This document shows positions 1 to 12,497 of a stretch of DNA of 64,000 bases, piece after piece. Source of the stretch: Entonaema liquescens (lineage: Eukaryota > Ascomycota > Sordariomycetes > Xylariales > Xylariaceae); contig CADCSX010000023.1 of NCBI GenBank assembly GCA_902805475.1, positions 2,666,001-2,730,000 on the forward strand. The letters run 5' to 3'. The notes under the pieces were generated by a model. It saw only the letters and a list, made by a program, of their open reading frames with translations. It did no database searches and was not told the origin of the DNA. Made by a program: the position numbers and the translations under genes. How positions within the stretch are numbered: position 1 is the stretch's first letter; each line of letters begins with the position of its first letter.

Positions 1-930
1 CTTAGCGCCTATGCCCTTTACGAAGAGATGATAAACACTCGACCATGATGACGATTACGACGAGGATGCGGGAGGGGGGTGACAGGAAACCATTTCATCT
101 ATCGATTCAACATTCTTCATTTTGCTTGTACGCATATCCTGGGTGTTACCGGAGTTTAGTTCTTATTGGGAAAACGGGCCTTAGAACTTTTACCCCGGGG
201 CGGATCTTTTTTCTATCATATCGAGCATGTCATAACTTTGTATTGAGAGCGAATTCTTCATCTTTCATATTTCATCTTTTGTATTACTAGCTTTAGCATC
301 ATGGGGGCTCGTCCCAAAGCTCATCAAGCTGGGAGCAACCAGGCGTTCAGGACAATTCCTAGGCACATTAATGCCTAGGCAAGGAGAGGAAAACTGTTTG
401 GGTTACTTTTTTGGTTCCATGGCTTTAGTTGCCTAGAACCCTACAAAGCAACAAGATACCAATTTCAATTTTTTTGTCGTGGCAATCGTATCATTAGTCC
501 CGTCATCTTGTGCGCGCGTCAGCCTGCTTGAATAATTTTTTTTCGGAATCCTCATCTATTTTTACGTTGTCTTATTTGATCATTAAACGAACATTACAGA
601 TATCTCTTCTAAGAGTTAACTTTCACCAAGACACCTATTTATTGGGTAACACGGCATGAACGAGAAGTGGACAAGGCTCAGCCCGTCTTCCTGACGTGCA
701 TTCTTAGGGAAACGGAGCATTGAGCACTAAGCTAAGATCTCGGTACGCCATCACTACCCAGGTATTATTACGTGATATATCATTGAAGTAATAGCGAAGT
801 TTAGTCAGGCCAGCCTACCTTACATACCAATCGCCCCTATCAGAAATCACGTACGGTTGTGGCGCCCTCTCACAAAGATCTCTATCTGCAGTTGGTTCGC
901 TGGTTCGTTAGTTTGTGGACAGTGGACACA

Positions 931-931
<1 letters not shown>

Positions 932-971
<40 letters not shown>
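932..971 (+). repeat. Poly(A) tract of about 40 bases
   Basis: An uninterrupted run of about 40 A follows a CACAC motif. It could be the 3' end of a retrotransposed copy or an expanded mononucleotide tract. No coding sequence of a retroelement is recognisable beside it, and its exact length may be unreliable in the assembly. Confidence 0.85.
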
Positions 972-975
<4 letters not shown>

Positions 976-2697
976 TAAAGAACAATGTAGTATTATGTAG
1001 TGTTATAGTTGCATAACTAATGGTGACCCAATGCAGGGACTTACATCATGTAGGCACCCACTTAGTTGGTTAGGTCGTATGCAGAGCCTACCAGCGCAGT
1101 GGGTATCATCGAACCGTACTATGGCTGCTGCCGCGATCCGTGGTTCTCCAACAAAAGCCGTATTGTACGTAAGCCCTTAAACATTTGCCAAGATACGCAT
1201 CGTACAATATAGCATAATTTTCTTAAAAAAGTACGTGCTACCCAGATTGGCAAGATAGGTGACTAAGTAAGGGTTAATCCAGTAATTCAGTAATTCAAAT
1301 TCAAATTCAAATAACAAGGGGAAACTCGATTATAACCAATAGAAACTTACCTTTTGACCAAGGATGAATATATCTTAGTTTCAAGATGAGCCTATCACCC
1401 CCATGACGATACATGACTCGTAAATATTTATTTTTATATATATTTTTAGTAGAACTAACGAGATATCTTGTCATCCTACCAACTGAGACTTGAGGCTGTA
1501 ATCAACACGTATACATATTTATACACATGGGTCGTAAAAAAGACATTTGTGTAAGGTAAATCTGAAACAAGAGTTATGTACCCATTACGAAGATAGGGAA
1601 AGTCTTGCTGCTATGCTGCTATGTGCACATTAAAATACTCCCATCCAGGGCCAGCCTCGTGGATTGGCTACCAATTAGGTATAAAAATGCAGAGTAACAC
1701 CACTTTTTAAGACTATATTTCCAAGTATAGTAATGTTTATATCCCGCTATACTCTATGTGAAGTAGCTCCATTATTATAATTATTATATGGACCCCTCTT
1801 CGCGTTGGGATCCACAGAACTAACATGTGCGGGGATAGATATGATTGGACAAATATTGAAGACTCGCATACTCGCACACTGTGCCAATAGTTTTTCCCTA
1901 AATTCAAATATAAAAGTCCGATAAGAAAATAAAGTCTACAATCTACTACAACATCTACTACTTCAATCTAATAGGCATGTCACACGCAAAGGATTGCCGA
2001 AAAAAGGCTATCCGCAGTATAACGACAAGGTTGAAAATACGCGAGAAACACTTCGGTAGTAGTATGATGTTGCGAGGTGAGCTGACACTTTTAAGTATCA
2101 CGAGTATGCACCTACCATAATGCAAAGCAACGTATCACGGTATTACGGTAATTTACACGAAGCAAAGACTCATCAAAGCTATTCTATTTAAATGATAAGC
2201 GCGCCGTGTTTGACAAAGACTTACACACACGTATAGAGAAGCATACGTTTGGTTATAGAATACGTGAATACGTGGACAATTCCGAGACTCGACCGATAAC
2301 ATGGTTATAGCTGACGGAAGAGAGGTCAGAGCGAGGCTTAGAAAAATAGGCATCCATTATAACCTTTGCCATTCTACGGGACGAACCTTAGGACGCAGGA
2401 ACATTCCGCTCTCATATCATAGGGCTCTGATAAGAAGAGGTATCACAGAGCCGGGATCTAGTAAGTAAACAAACGGATTCGTACAGAAGAGCCGGTTCCA
2501 TTCAGTACTTGGCAACTACGATATAGTACTGTACCTGGCCTGCCACGAGCCGGCCACCGTGTGGCGCGGAAACTGTAAGGCCGAAAAGAAGGTGCTTACT
2601 TTCTAGAAGCCTGGTCGGTCGAATGTCGGCGCATTTCACACGAGGAAATCTCTCGACAGATCGGTCTGGTTGGAAGCGAGGAGAGAGTGCTGACCGG

Positions 2698-2723
2698 TAA
2701 CCCCAAGAAGTAACCCCAAGAAG
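2698..2723 (+). repeat. 13-bp exact tandem duplication
   Basis: The 13-mer TAACCCCAAGAAG occurs twice in direct contact. Confidence 0.9.
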
Positions 2724-2780
2724 ATGGGGCCCTCAGCCTTACGATAACCTGAATGTCGCCCGTTTTGTGTAAAGCGACAT

Positions 2781-2804
2781 GACTGGCATATGGACTGGCA
2801 TATG
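2781..2804 (+). repeat. 12-bp exact tandem duplication
   Basis: The 12-mer GACTGGCATATG occurs twice in direct contact, 57 bp after the 13-bp duplication. Confidence 0.9.
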
Positions 2805-5800
2805 TGCGGCCAAGTGCTTATAACTTTACCCAGTGATCTTTTATTGTTTTACCTGTACTTTGCTACGCGTACGCACCCCAGGCATACTCGACAGACACCT
2901 AGGATTGTCTTTTAAATTAAGAGTCACTCGACCATCTCATCATCGACATCACCATTGTTAAGATCTGACTGTTGCCATACCTAAATCTAAATCGAATTTT
3001 CTTCAGCACGATCTCATCCAACTCTTTTTTAGCCCGATCAGCTCGCAAGTTCTTACCCTATGCACACGCGCGATGCTACTCACAGGACACACCTATCCCG
3101 CCTACTCGATATTAACTAACAACCGACAGTTTGGAAGAGGAGTGGCGGTCAACCTATGACTTTCGGGTCTTGCTGGTATTAAGCGCCGGCCCTGGCCCCC
3201 TCTTCAGGACGTCCGCTGAACCTGCAGCACCCCAACGGCCACTCACATCCCCTGTTATGCGTGGAGATCACCACCTGCAGCCCGCCGCTGTGTACCCATG
3301 CCCATGCGACTCTGTCGTTCTTGCGGTGTACCTAGCAGAACCATTGGAATTTCCCCCGTTGGCTGGAGTTTGCCGGTGTCATGTATGTTATATGCAGCTG
3401 TTGACGACTGTCCTAGTTTCAATTATCTGAAACAGACCTGAGGGTTGCTGTTGTAACGACATGTCTGCTTGCTTACGTTAGGTCAGGTAGGTAAGGCGAC
3501 CAACTGAAGAGACGAGAAAATATCGCCGTGCTAAAACCCGATATATCTTTTCTCACCACGAGCCACTTTCTACAGCTCTGTCGCAGGGCATATAACGTTG
3601 GTAAATTAGGAGCCAATCTCAAGCCAAAGAGCGACTTTACTGGTACAAAGCATAGCTAAACCACGGTACCAACACTCAAGCATCAAATAAGCAAGCAGCA
3701 TACATCTACCTTCCTTGTCATGTGTAGATCCGCACCCCTGAACACCGATGACGACTATATCTCTACCGAGATTCATCTAGCCACCATGGGACTCCGTCCC
3801 CGCGATATGAGAGCTGATTTTCAAACTTATGTAGGTCGCAATATCAACTTGCCTTGTAACCTTCTTCCTTTGCAACCGAACTGCATCTGCCTATCAAATC
3901 TACACGATCGACGTCCCTGCCTACCTTTTATCTGAGGTAGAAGGCTATTATCAATATGAGAGAGCAACTTTAGTGCTCAAACCGATGAAGGTAACATGTA
4001 GCCTACAAGACCCTGATATCATAATTGTATTTCATATGATACTAAATTCGAACTAAATACGACCCACCACTCCAACGAGCGCCATCATCATTTGGATTGA
4101 GAGAACTAGAAGCTCACATGAGCCCATGTCAGATTAACCACCTGCATGCACCGAATGAGGGGCCCCCAACTGTTCAAGCAAATCTACCTTACATACACAA
4201 GGAGCACCATCACTGTACCCTAACAACTCCCAGAGGAACCTCGTGACGCAGAAATCAGTCATATCAGAACAGCTTCCGGGCCCGACACTACGGATTTTTT
4301 TACGAACTATAGTCTGACGCTGCCATGCAATGCAACCATATTGCGTGGCAACTGACATAGATCACGCCACGTTTAAGATGCGAGAAGACCATACAGAAAT
4401 CTTGATTCTACTCCTGATATGTGTTGATTACTTGCTTTATGTAAGTAACTAGGCTGGAGGATCGTGAGCCCTACCTCGCTCTGCTTTGCCTTACCCGGCA
4501 AGTATAGGTGGCCTTGAATTTGTCGGAAGCCTTCAAGCCCCCAATTCCTAATTCAGCTGGATACGCATTTACACCAATACTAGTATCTATTCTGTAACAC
4601 TTGTGTTAACGAAGATAGGGCCAAGTGTTCACACAGATATTGGGAACACCAAACCATGACGTATTAGGTCCGATGCTGAAGACAGTACTACCTACTCCTG
4701 TCTAGTATCTTGCAAGGGTACGAAAGGATCACATGTAGACCCTGCTACGAGAATGGTACCATTCCGTTCATACCCGCCTAGCCGTCTTTAGCAGCTTGCA
4801 CGAACACCCTATCTGGTGCTCGAGCTGTTATTATTCGCAGCTTCAACTTAGCCCATGATAGTGGGTAAAAAATCCTTTCCCTTCGTAAATGTTACGATGG
4901 GGGCTCAGATATTTGCCTCCAAGGACCCATCAACTCAAATGATAAACGTCAATGCACTCACTCTCACACCATATATCCCGGCCGAGTTTGGCGCTAAGCG
5001 ATCGAATGTGACTTCACAAGCGCTCGCATTGATAACGCGACAAATGAGCAGCAGAGTGCGAAATGAAGAGTAAATCCCGTCGTTACATTTCTGCTCAGCT
5101 GGCCCGTTGAGCGGTTGATATTGGGTTACCTTCTAGAACAATTCTTCCGCGTCAGATGCGGCAGCTGAGCGTTTGCGCGAAGGATCGTGTCGCATTGCAA
5201 GTCCGAAAATCGCAGGCCGTAGGGGGGTTTTATCAAGTCAAATCCTTCATCTAAAACAGAAAAGAATGTCGCAATGACTAAACCAGCCCTGCCAGCAAGG
5301 TTAGTTGGTCAATGTACGCTCTTCCTCCGCCTACGGATGGATGACCGGCCCTGTTGACCCTAGGTTAATAATATGTTCACCGTCCTCCTTCCTCTCTGAT
5401 GGTGTCTCCCCCTGGCCTTTCAGCTCGTGGATGCAGGGGGACCCTTCGCTCTATGGTTACGGTAGCTGTGGATTTGTATGTAGGTACAATACTTACATAC
5501 CTCATAGACTGCATACAGAAATCTCCAGCACAACTACCATACCCCGGCCCAGGGTTACAGGAAGATGCAACTCGTCGCGAGACATCCCCAGTCGCTGCGG
5601 CCCCGGTTTATTCTCTTGGCAATCTTCAATCCATGGTGATGATAATCAGAACCATAGGACCCCGTTTACTCATGATACGACTGAGTGGATATCGAGGGGA
5701 AACTAAAAGCAAAGAGGGGCAAAAAAGGTCAGGAGAGGAAAATAGGGATATCAAATCGTGAATTAAAAAAAAGAAAGATATGGAATAGGGGAAGAACCAC

Positions 5801-7432
5801 GAGCTCGGCTCACGTCTGTTGGCGTAGTACCCTGGTCTGCGCATTTGGAATCTGAGGATCCATAGCGAACGAATCGTAGGGCCGCATGTTGAAGGCCTTG
5901 TCACGTTTTTCTAAGTGGGATATTACCGCTTACATTCTTCGGAATTTACAATTTACAATAGGCAGCATAAAAAAAAATACCCGGCGGCCGAGGTCTGTCA
6001 GCGGCAAAGCGATTTGCAGCCTCCCCGTATGCCAAAGGTTGTCATCTCTGGGTCGAGTAGGCTTCCGCCTGTTATCCTTGTTGGAGATCTGGGTTGTCAG
6101 CACTTAGTTCTACATACATAACCGTACCTAACCTAACGTACGGAGTAACTCTGGCTTGCTCTGTGCTTTTTGTGTAGGGATTCCCCATCGGCTGGGTACA
6201 TAGCAAGCAAGCAGGTAGAGCCGCGTAAACGCGTATGAGGAGGGAGGGGAAAGGATGAGGGAAGATCGCAAGAAACCAATTTAATCGCGCCAAAGCTCGG
6301 CTCTGATAGAATACCTAAACACCAATAGTAGGCTATATTATCCACTCTCCTTACATAAAGTACATACGTATTTCACCGCCCCGCGGACCGAAATTTGACG
6401 CTGTGTACCAACTGTCGGATCGTAGGTCTTGGCTTGGAACATCTGAGGGAGGAGGACAATGCGCACACCCAGAGACGGCATGTATGGGGGGAGGCAAATC
6501 AAATCAGGAAAATAGACTCGTCGGCAATTGTATTAGTTCAACGGATCCCAAGGTCACGAATTACCCACAAGTGGCGTTGCCTACGCGCTCTTCCGTCAAA
6601 ATAATGGTTTGCAAAGGTTAGGAACGGTTATCTCTCTCTCTCTCTGGCCCCCCTGTGCGAGCGAGGATGGCGAGTCATGCTATGTCTATGCTCTAGAGCT
6701 AGGGGGTGATGAAAAAAGAGCGGAAAAGGAAGATGAGGGGGGGAAGCAAGCAGAGAGGGAAGTTCTAGCCCCATGGGATGATTATGGCCCCTTCGCGATG
6801 GAGCTACGACAGCCATTCATTCTGCTGGGAAGCCCCCTAGGTGTTAGGGGCGAGCCGGATCCGATCTGCTCGTGGATCGAACCTGGATGGGGGGTGGGTG
6901 TTATGGTATCGGACAAAAACCCACGTACGCATCATTGCATGGGGAAAGAAAAAATGCCAATTAGACGTTCTCCGCGGATCAATCTCGAGATCTTCAAGTT
7001 AATTGAGGTCGGCGAGCTTTGAGATAGCGTGTGTAGGTAGGTAAAGTAGGTAGGTTTGTAGATGTTCGAAGGATTCGATTCCTTAAGGCTGAGAGTGGCG
7101 AAGCGTTCCTCTCCCGTAGGCGGCGTTGGTGTCTCCTGACACAGCAGTCGAGACATTGTAGACGTAGATCTGTCTATTCAAGTTATGCGGTTAGCTACTC
7201 GAACGGGAGTACAAGCCTATCCTATCCTACGCGTGTGATGTAGCTAGGAATGTATTGGGATGGGTTGCGCGGGATGCCGAAAGCCTTTCTACGTAATACA
7301 CCAACCCGCTAACGGCGACGCATAAAGACTCACCCCGTTGCTATCTGTTACATATTTGCTGTCTCATCCTCCGGAATACATACAAACATACTGTCGAGCC
7401 TGCCTTTTGTGCGACGAATCCAGCCATCCGGT

Positions 7433-7464
7433 AATTATTCGCCAACACAGGTTGGCGAATAATT
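7433..7464. repeat. Perfect 14-bp inverted repeat with 4-base loop
   Basis: AATTATTCGCCAAC is followed by the loop ACAG and then the exact reverse complement of the first arm. The structure could extrude as a cruciform or fold as an RNA hairpin. It lies far from any recognised gene, so a role as a terminator cannot be argued. Confidence 0.85.
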
Positions 7465-8572
7465 CGGGCTAGTATTATCGTGACGTTGTGGCACGGTCAG
7501 CCCTATTTCATCTCTGTTTGATCGTTGGCGACTAAATAGACCAATAGATCTGTCGAATCTGATACGTGCCTCCTGAATACGTATGTAGTGGCACATATAC
7601 ACAGACGTAGCACAAACTCGAGTAGTATACGTAGAACAGTAGTATGCGTAGGACTAAGATAGGGCCGAACATTGCATTCATTCCCCTCGTATTACTCGGT
7701 GAACAACGATATGGTATGTTCGGGAGGTCGATAGGGGCAAATCGTCTAAAAAGTTATCTGCATAATCTCGATCTTAGACATCGAGTGAGGTGATGATATG
7801 CATTCTCCGGTGTCACTGCCTTAAGATCAAGCAAGATAGTCTGCCGTCTCGGGACGCGTTCGAGTCTTCGTCGACGAATATTTCGTACCGAAAGACCCGG
7901 CCCAACAACACGATTGGCTATGTACATTCCTTCACGGATAGATCTCAGGCCATACCAAGAGATTTTCGTCGGCCGACTTGCTAACAGCGTCTCCAGGCCA
8001 TCGCAGTTCACACTCACTTCCCAACAGAGGAGCATGATCGTCAGGCTCGGAGCGAATCCCAGCAGTGCCTCCAATACACGCTACCTCTCGATACGGGTTC
8101 TAGTAGCCTAAAGCATCCATCACGATGAACCCCCAAACAAGGCCGAGCCCAGCCTAACCAGACCGGTGAGAGCAGCTAGTCACAACCGCACCATAATGCC
8201 TCCAAGATAACGTACGTAATTGAATGCGCAGCGCAACGTAGAACCCCTAACAGAACCATGATACCGCAGGCAACACGATAACATAATACATAGATGAACC
8301 CCTGAGCACAAGGAGTCTGCCTGCCTATCCCAACACCACCGGTGGCAATAGGGGGGTTATAGAACCGCGCTGCTTCCCCTTGCAGCGGCATAGTCATATC
8401 AATTAGGTAGCTCTGCGCCCAGTGTACATACCACCATATAGCAGTAGTAGCATCTAGATGGCCCGGGTTAGCCAAAAGTGATATCTCACAAACCGGCCAG
8501 TTTGGTATGAGGTACGGAGGTAGATACTTACCTTACCTTACCTAACCCCCACGGCCTCCTTGATACACTGCC

Positions 8573-8605
8573 CTCCTCCGACCTTCCCGCGGGAAGGAGG
8601 AGGAG
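8573..8605. repeat. GC-rich palindrome with extended arms
   Basis: A perfect 16-bp palindrome, CCTTCCCGCGGGAAGG (8582-8597), is flanked by complementary CTCCTCC and GGAGGAG arms with a small bulge. It stands out in a moderately AT-rich region. Its function is unknown; it could be a dimeric regulator site or only a hairpin. Confidence 0.75.
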
Positions 8606-9392
8606 TACGTAGCCAGCCCCCCTAACGATCGACATGAGTCAAAGAGAAACGACAGGAAGCAATTGGTTGGTCAAAGGTATTGCGTCAGCTAGGAAGAGTA
8701 GCTCCGCTCCGCTCATGGCTATTGTGTGTGTTGTTGTCTCGTTGCTGAAGTAATTTATTACCAACCCATGGAGCCAGAGCGGAATAAATCCGTTTCCTAG
8801 ATCCCATTAGTAAGCCCAACTTCTCGATCTCATTTCGTTGCTAACAGCTTTCCAGGGATGTGTTATGAACTTCGGATTCGCTTAGCGTTCGCCTTGACGT
8901 GTCTGGAGCCCTGGGTTGTCTAGACGGAAATACCCGCGGTCACGAGCGAGGCGGAAGTAGACATCCAAGCTCTATACCAAGGTTCGAGGGGCTGGATCGT
9001 ATCGATCCCTTCTCTTGCACAGGAGAAAGGTAGCCGGAGACATTGCGGAAACTTATTATTACCGAGACGACGTCAAATTACTTGGAGAACATACCTAGTC
9101 CCGTGGCAAAGCGCTTTGAGGGTAATCAGATGTATACGAACAAAGAGTAGCGATGGCGAGTAACATACATCCATAAACAAGACAGCAAGGTAGAAGGTAA
9201 GATGCTCCAGTGTACTGTAAAGCGTTAATTGCTACACTACGTATTACAACTATGACTTTCGTGCAAATTGGTAGGGTATCCGACGTCTGTCTGTCTCTAA
9301 TGTCATCATCCAGAGTCTAATCCCAATAATACACACCTTAACGCCAGGCCAGAAACACAAATGTAGTTCGTAAATAACACATAAATATTATA

Positions 9393-12300
9393 TCAGACCG
9401 CCGAGGGAATAACTCGCTTCGTAGCCTTCACCGCCCTCATCGCAGGCAGCGTATTCGCCTTTCCGGGGTTCCGTCCGATCTCCATGCATAGCATACGGAT
9501 GAGATCGTGATTTGCCCAATAGCTCGTATGAGCGCTCAGCATGTTCAGATACTGGAGCTCAAGTGGCCCACCGCCCGATCGCAGGAAGTAATCGATCTGT
9601 CCGTTATCATTGAGGAGGAAAGCCTTCTTCTCAGCGATCTCCTCGCGCGAGAAATCGTGGACTTCAAGTTCGAGTTGCGAGGGAAGACGCATCGTCGGCG
9701 GCCGTGGAACCGGCGCATTTATGCCATTAGCTGGCGTGGAAGATCCAGCCCCAGGGACAATGCTCATCATCGCGTGTCCCATGGACTGCAGAAAGGATGT
9801 GGATGTACTCGGCACATATGCTGTTTTCAAGCTGGCCGCATACATCGGATCCAGAGTACCGTTGAGCAGATATGCGACGGCATCTTCCCTAGCCATAATG
9901 TTGTAGATGTTATCTACGGCGATACATCCAAACAGACCTGCTTCCCCAACGACGTCTTTCGACACAATATCGTTCGGGTCCGCTCCTGGTTTTCGACGCC
10001 CTTTCCTCGGTAGCAATGCACCTCTTTCTAATAATAAGAAGAAACCGACAGGACTGCCAAGAAGAAATAGATTTTTGGTGTCAAATTCGAAATGGTTTAA
10101 CTGGAGTGGCGCCGTTAGCTGTAAGGGTGGTGGAGTAGTCGGCTGTCTCGACAACACTTCAATACACATGACGCTGCCTAATGAATGACCGATCAGATGA
10201 ACTCGTCCTTTCTCCGCAAAGCCAGGGTTGTTTCGACACCAGAGCCTGTAAACGCGATTCGCTTCGGCAACCATTGCTGCTACCATCTTGGGCTTATGGT
10301 GTGACATGTAGAAGGGAATGTCGAACATGACATCTGATATCATACTCCGGACGGCAGGAATTGTCTTAGGTTCGATATCCTTCAAGGTGAAGTTTCCAGG
10401 CGTGTATTGCTCTTTATCTTCCTCCTTCATTGGTCCCCCGTCCTCAAATGATAGATTCTGCCTCCAATTCACAGGAAGAACCATGATAGAGTTTTGACCT
10501 CGTCTCAATGCCCCCTTAACCGGGTCACTATGAAGCTCCGTATTAATAGCCCGGCGAAACGCGGTTATGGCGTGAGTAAAGTGATAATTCTCTACTCGCT
10601 CTGCCAATTTTTGACCAATACCGTGAACGACTAATACCAGATCTGTAACCTTCGCACGCTCTTCCTCAGCCTTACAGGCCGGGCAGGCGTCATTAATATC
10701 ACCTTCTTGGGCATTATTAAATCCAGCTAGCTTTTGCTGATGTTGCTGGTCCTGCTTTTTGTGTTTTCTCATCCACGCCTCATAGTCAAAGCCTCTTACT
10801 ACCGGGATACCAACGGTGATGCCTCTCATTATCTTTGCTACTGGGCGGCGGCCGTAGTAGGCCGAAGGTTTCAAGCTTGGCTTTAGTAGGTATGCCGTAG
10901 TCTGATCTTTGTATATTACATGATACTGTTCAAACTTCTTGTGAGTTGCAATAGGAGTAGAGTTGTCTTCATTCGGAGATGGCATCAGACTACCCTCAGC
11001 AGCCGCTTCTCCGTGGAAACAACGCGCCGCACAAAAGGGGTTGCTAGATATGGGTGGCTCCATCAAATCATCCACCTTCTTGGGCGGTTTACCTAGTGCC
11101 TTCGGCCACAAGGGATGCGAGACCTTTTCTTCGCCTAGAGGGCCAACTTCTACAGCACATCTAAGCTCGTCGTTCCATGTCTCAGTGTGGGGCTTGAGCT
11201 CTCTATATCCAGCTTCGAGCTGATTAGCTACAGTGGGATCAATTGGCCTCATATCATCTCTATTTTAAATTAGCAGCCGCTCTCTACATATTGGAACATT
11301 GATGTGATACCTGTAGAACCAAGTAGCTCGAAGAACAGTAGCGATATCGTTGACAGGAGACCAGTATATGGGCTTCATCTGCAGCGCGGGAAGAGACACT
11401 TCGTGTAACCTGGAGACACCAACCGTCACTTCGCGTGTAATTACCTTGGGGGCATCTACAGACTTAGGCGAGGGCAAAGGGTTCGCTACTGATATAGGAC
11501 GAGGTGGCCTGGCTTCTTCAACCCTCATTCCCTCACCAAGCCTGCTAGGTTGAAAAGTATTTGCTCTTGGAAACGATGCCGGCGGAGAATTGATAGGAGT
11601 TTCCGGCGTGCCAACGCGGACAAAAGGTTTACCTGAGATGCCGTCATCCACTGTCGAAGGCTTCGTAGGGACCGGCACGTTGGCGCTTCTGTCGATTGAG
11701 GGATACGGAGCTGTCACAGGAGACTGTGACATTATACTCGAAGGCTGGCTATTGGGCCGTTCATTAACCCGATCTGACCGTATTATAGACCCGATTGGCG
11801 ACTGGCTTGACGGAAAGTTATCAGGCGGCGCATGCCGTTCTGTAACGGAAACCGTTGAATCGATATGTAGTGTATTCATCTCACTCATCACAGCTTGAGC
11901 AACCATATCCCGGTTGAGCTCTTGCTGCCTTCGCCTAGCAACAGCGCAGAACGATGACCGTAAAGCAACACCAACATCAACAAGAAGCTCTTTGCAGCAT
12001 AAAAGCACGGCATTTTCTGGCTCTGGAAGACCCTCAGTAAAAGGCTGAACCTTTTCCCGCAAGGGGCCTTCGCGTGCATGCTTTTCAGCATGTTCCACAG
12101 CTAGATGGCGTATGATACTACGTAGTTTCTCGTGATTTGCCTTGGCAAGCGGAGGACTAGGGGGTCGGTTCTGGCGGGCATTGTAGTGGTTCTGGCGGTA
12201 GGCATCCGAAGCAAGACTTAACCAAGCTTTCTCTATCGCGTTATTGTCCCCCGGTGAGAAGGGGCGAAGGCTACTCCTAACTGATTTAGGATCGGCTGTA

Positions 12301-12497
12301 GCAGCAACAGAAGCTGTGGAAAGAGGCTCGTCGATAGGAACGGAAGACGCGTAAAAGTATTGAGCGTTTACCGGGGGAATATCGTCGGCATCAGAGGAGC
12401 AAGGAGAATGGGATATCGGGGCGAGCCGGCATTTCGAACCAAGGGTATGTACTTTCGGAACTTCTCCGAAGTAGTTGTTGATGGTAGTTGAAGGCAT
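9393..12497 (-). CDS. DDHD-domain phospholipase (PA-PLA1 family)
   Basis: Two exons, 12497-11311 and 11259-9393, join across a 51-nt intron (11260-11310, donor GTATCA, branch TGCTAAT, acceptor ATAG) to encode 1017 aa. The join restores a continuous WFYRDDMRPID stretch. Residues 1-330 are low-complexity. The hydrolase part holds VHGIGQ near 607, the lipase motif GHSLGS near 753 with nucleophile Ser755, a LGSPVGFF strand near 796, and a DDHD-type C-terminus with G-IDY and a YLNMLSAHTSYW motif. The family are intracellular phospholipases A1 acting on phosphatidic acid and related lipids, linked to membrane traffic and mitochondrial lipids; yeast YOR022C is the counterpart. Where relatives as I recall them have a His-x-x-Asp-Pro element, this protein reads MAREDAVAY, so one His of the DDHD signature may be lost. 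The family call is firm and the substrate unknown. Confidence 0.93.

Larger units (their letters stand above)
1..9392. other. Gene-poor 9.4-kb flank
   Basis: No reading frame here has a recognisable domain or family signature, and the longest (about 100-137 codons) are low-complexity or overlap on both strands as expected by chance. The stretch holds a 40-base A run, short exact tandem duplications, two strong inverted repeats and several TAGGTA-type clusters, listed separately. It may be old intergenic or decayed repeat DNA. Short spliced genes or non-coding RNA genes could be missed by eye. Confidence 0.6.

Noticed and set aside
5305..5904. Overlapping frames of 133, 120 and 92 codons
   Set aside because: Three frames are open over the same 600 bp and none has a motif; typical of chance openness.
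6868..6890. GGTTCGATCC (reverse strand), resembling a tRNA B box
   Set aside because: No A box or pairable acceptor and T stems around it. A similar word near 60288 fails the same test.
6609..7022. 137-codon plus-strand frame rich in Glu and Lys
   Set aside because: Starts without ATG, low-complexity composition and no similarity I can recognise.
7068..7092. GGATTCGATTCC, resembling a tRNA T arm
   Set aside because: The stem pairs only with a 6-base loop and no cloverleaf can be drawn.
7754..8475. Two minus-strand frames of 106 and 99 codons that could be exons of one gene
   Set aside because: No recognisable domain, no convincing splice sites linking them, and overlapping open frames on the plus strand.
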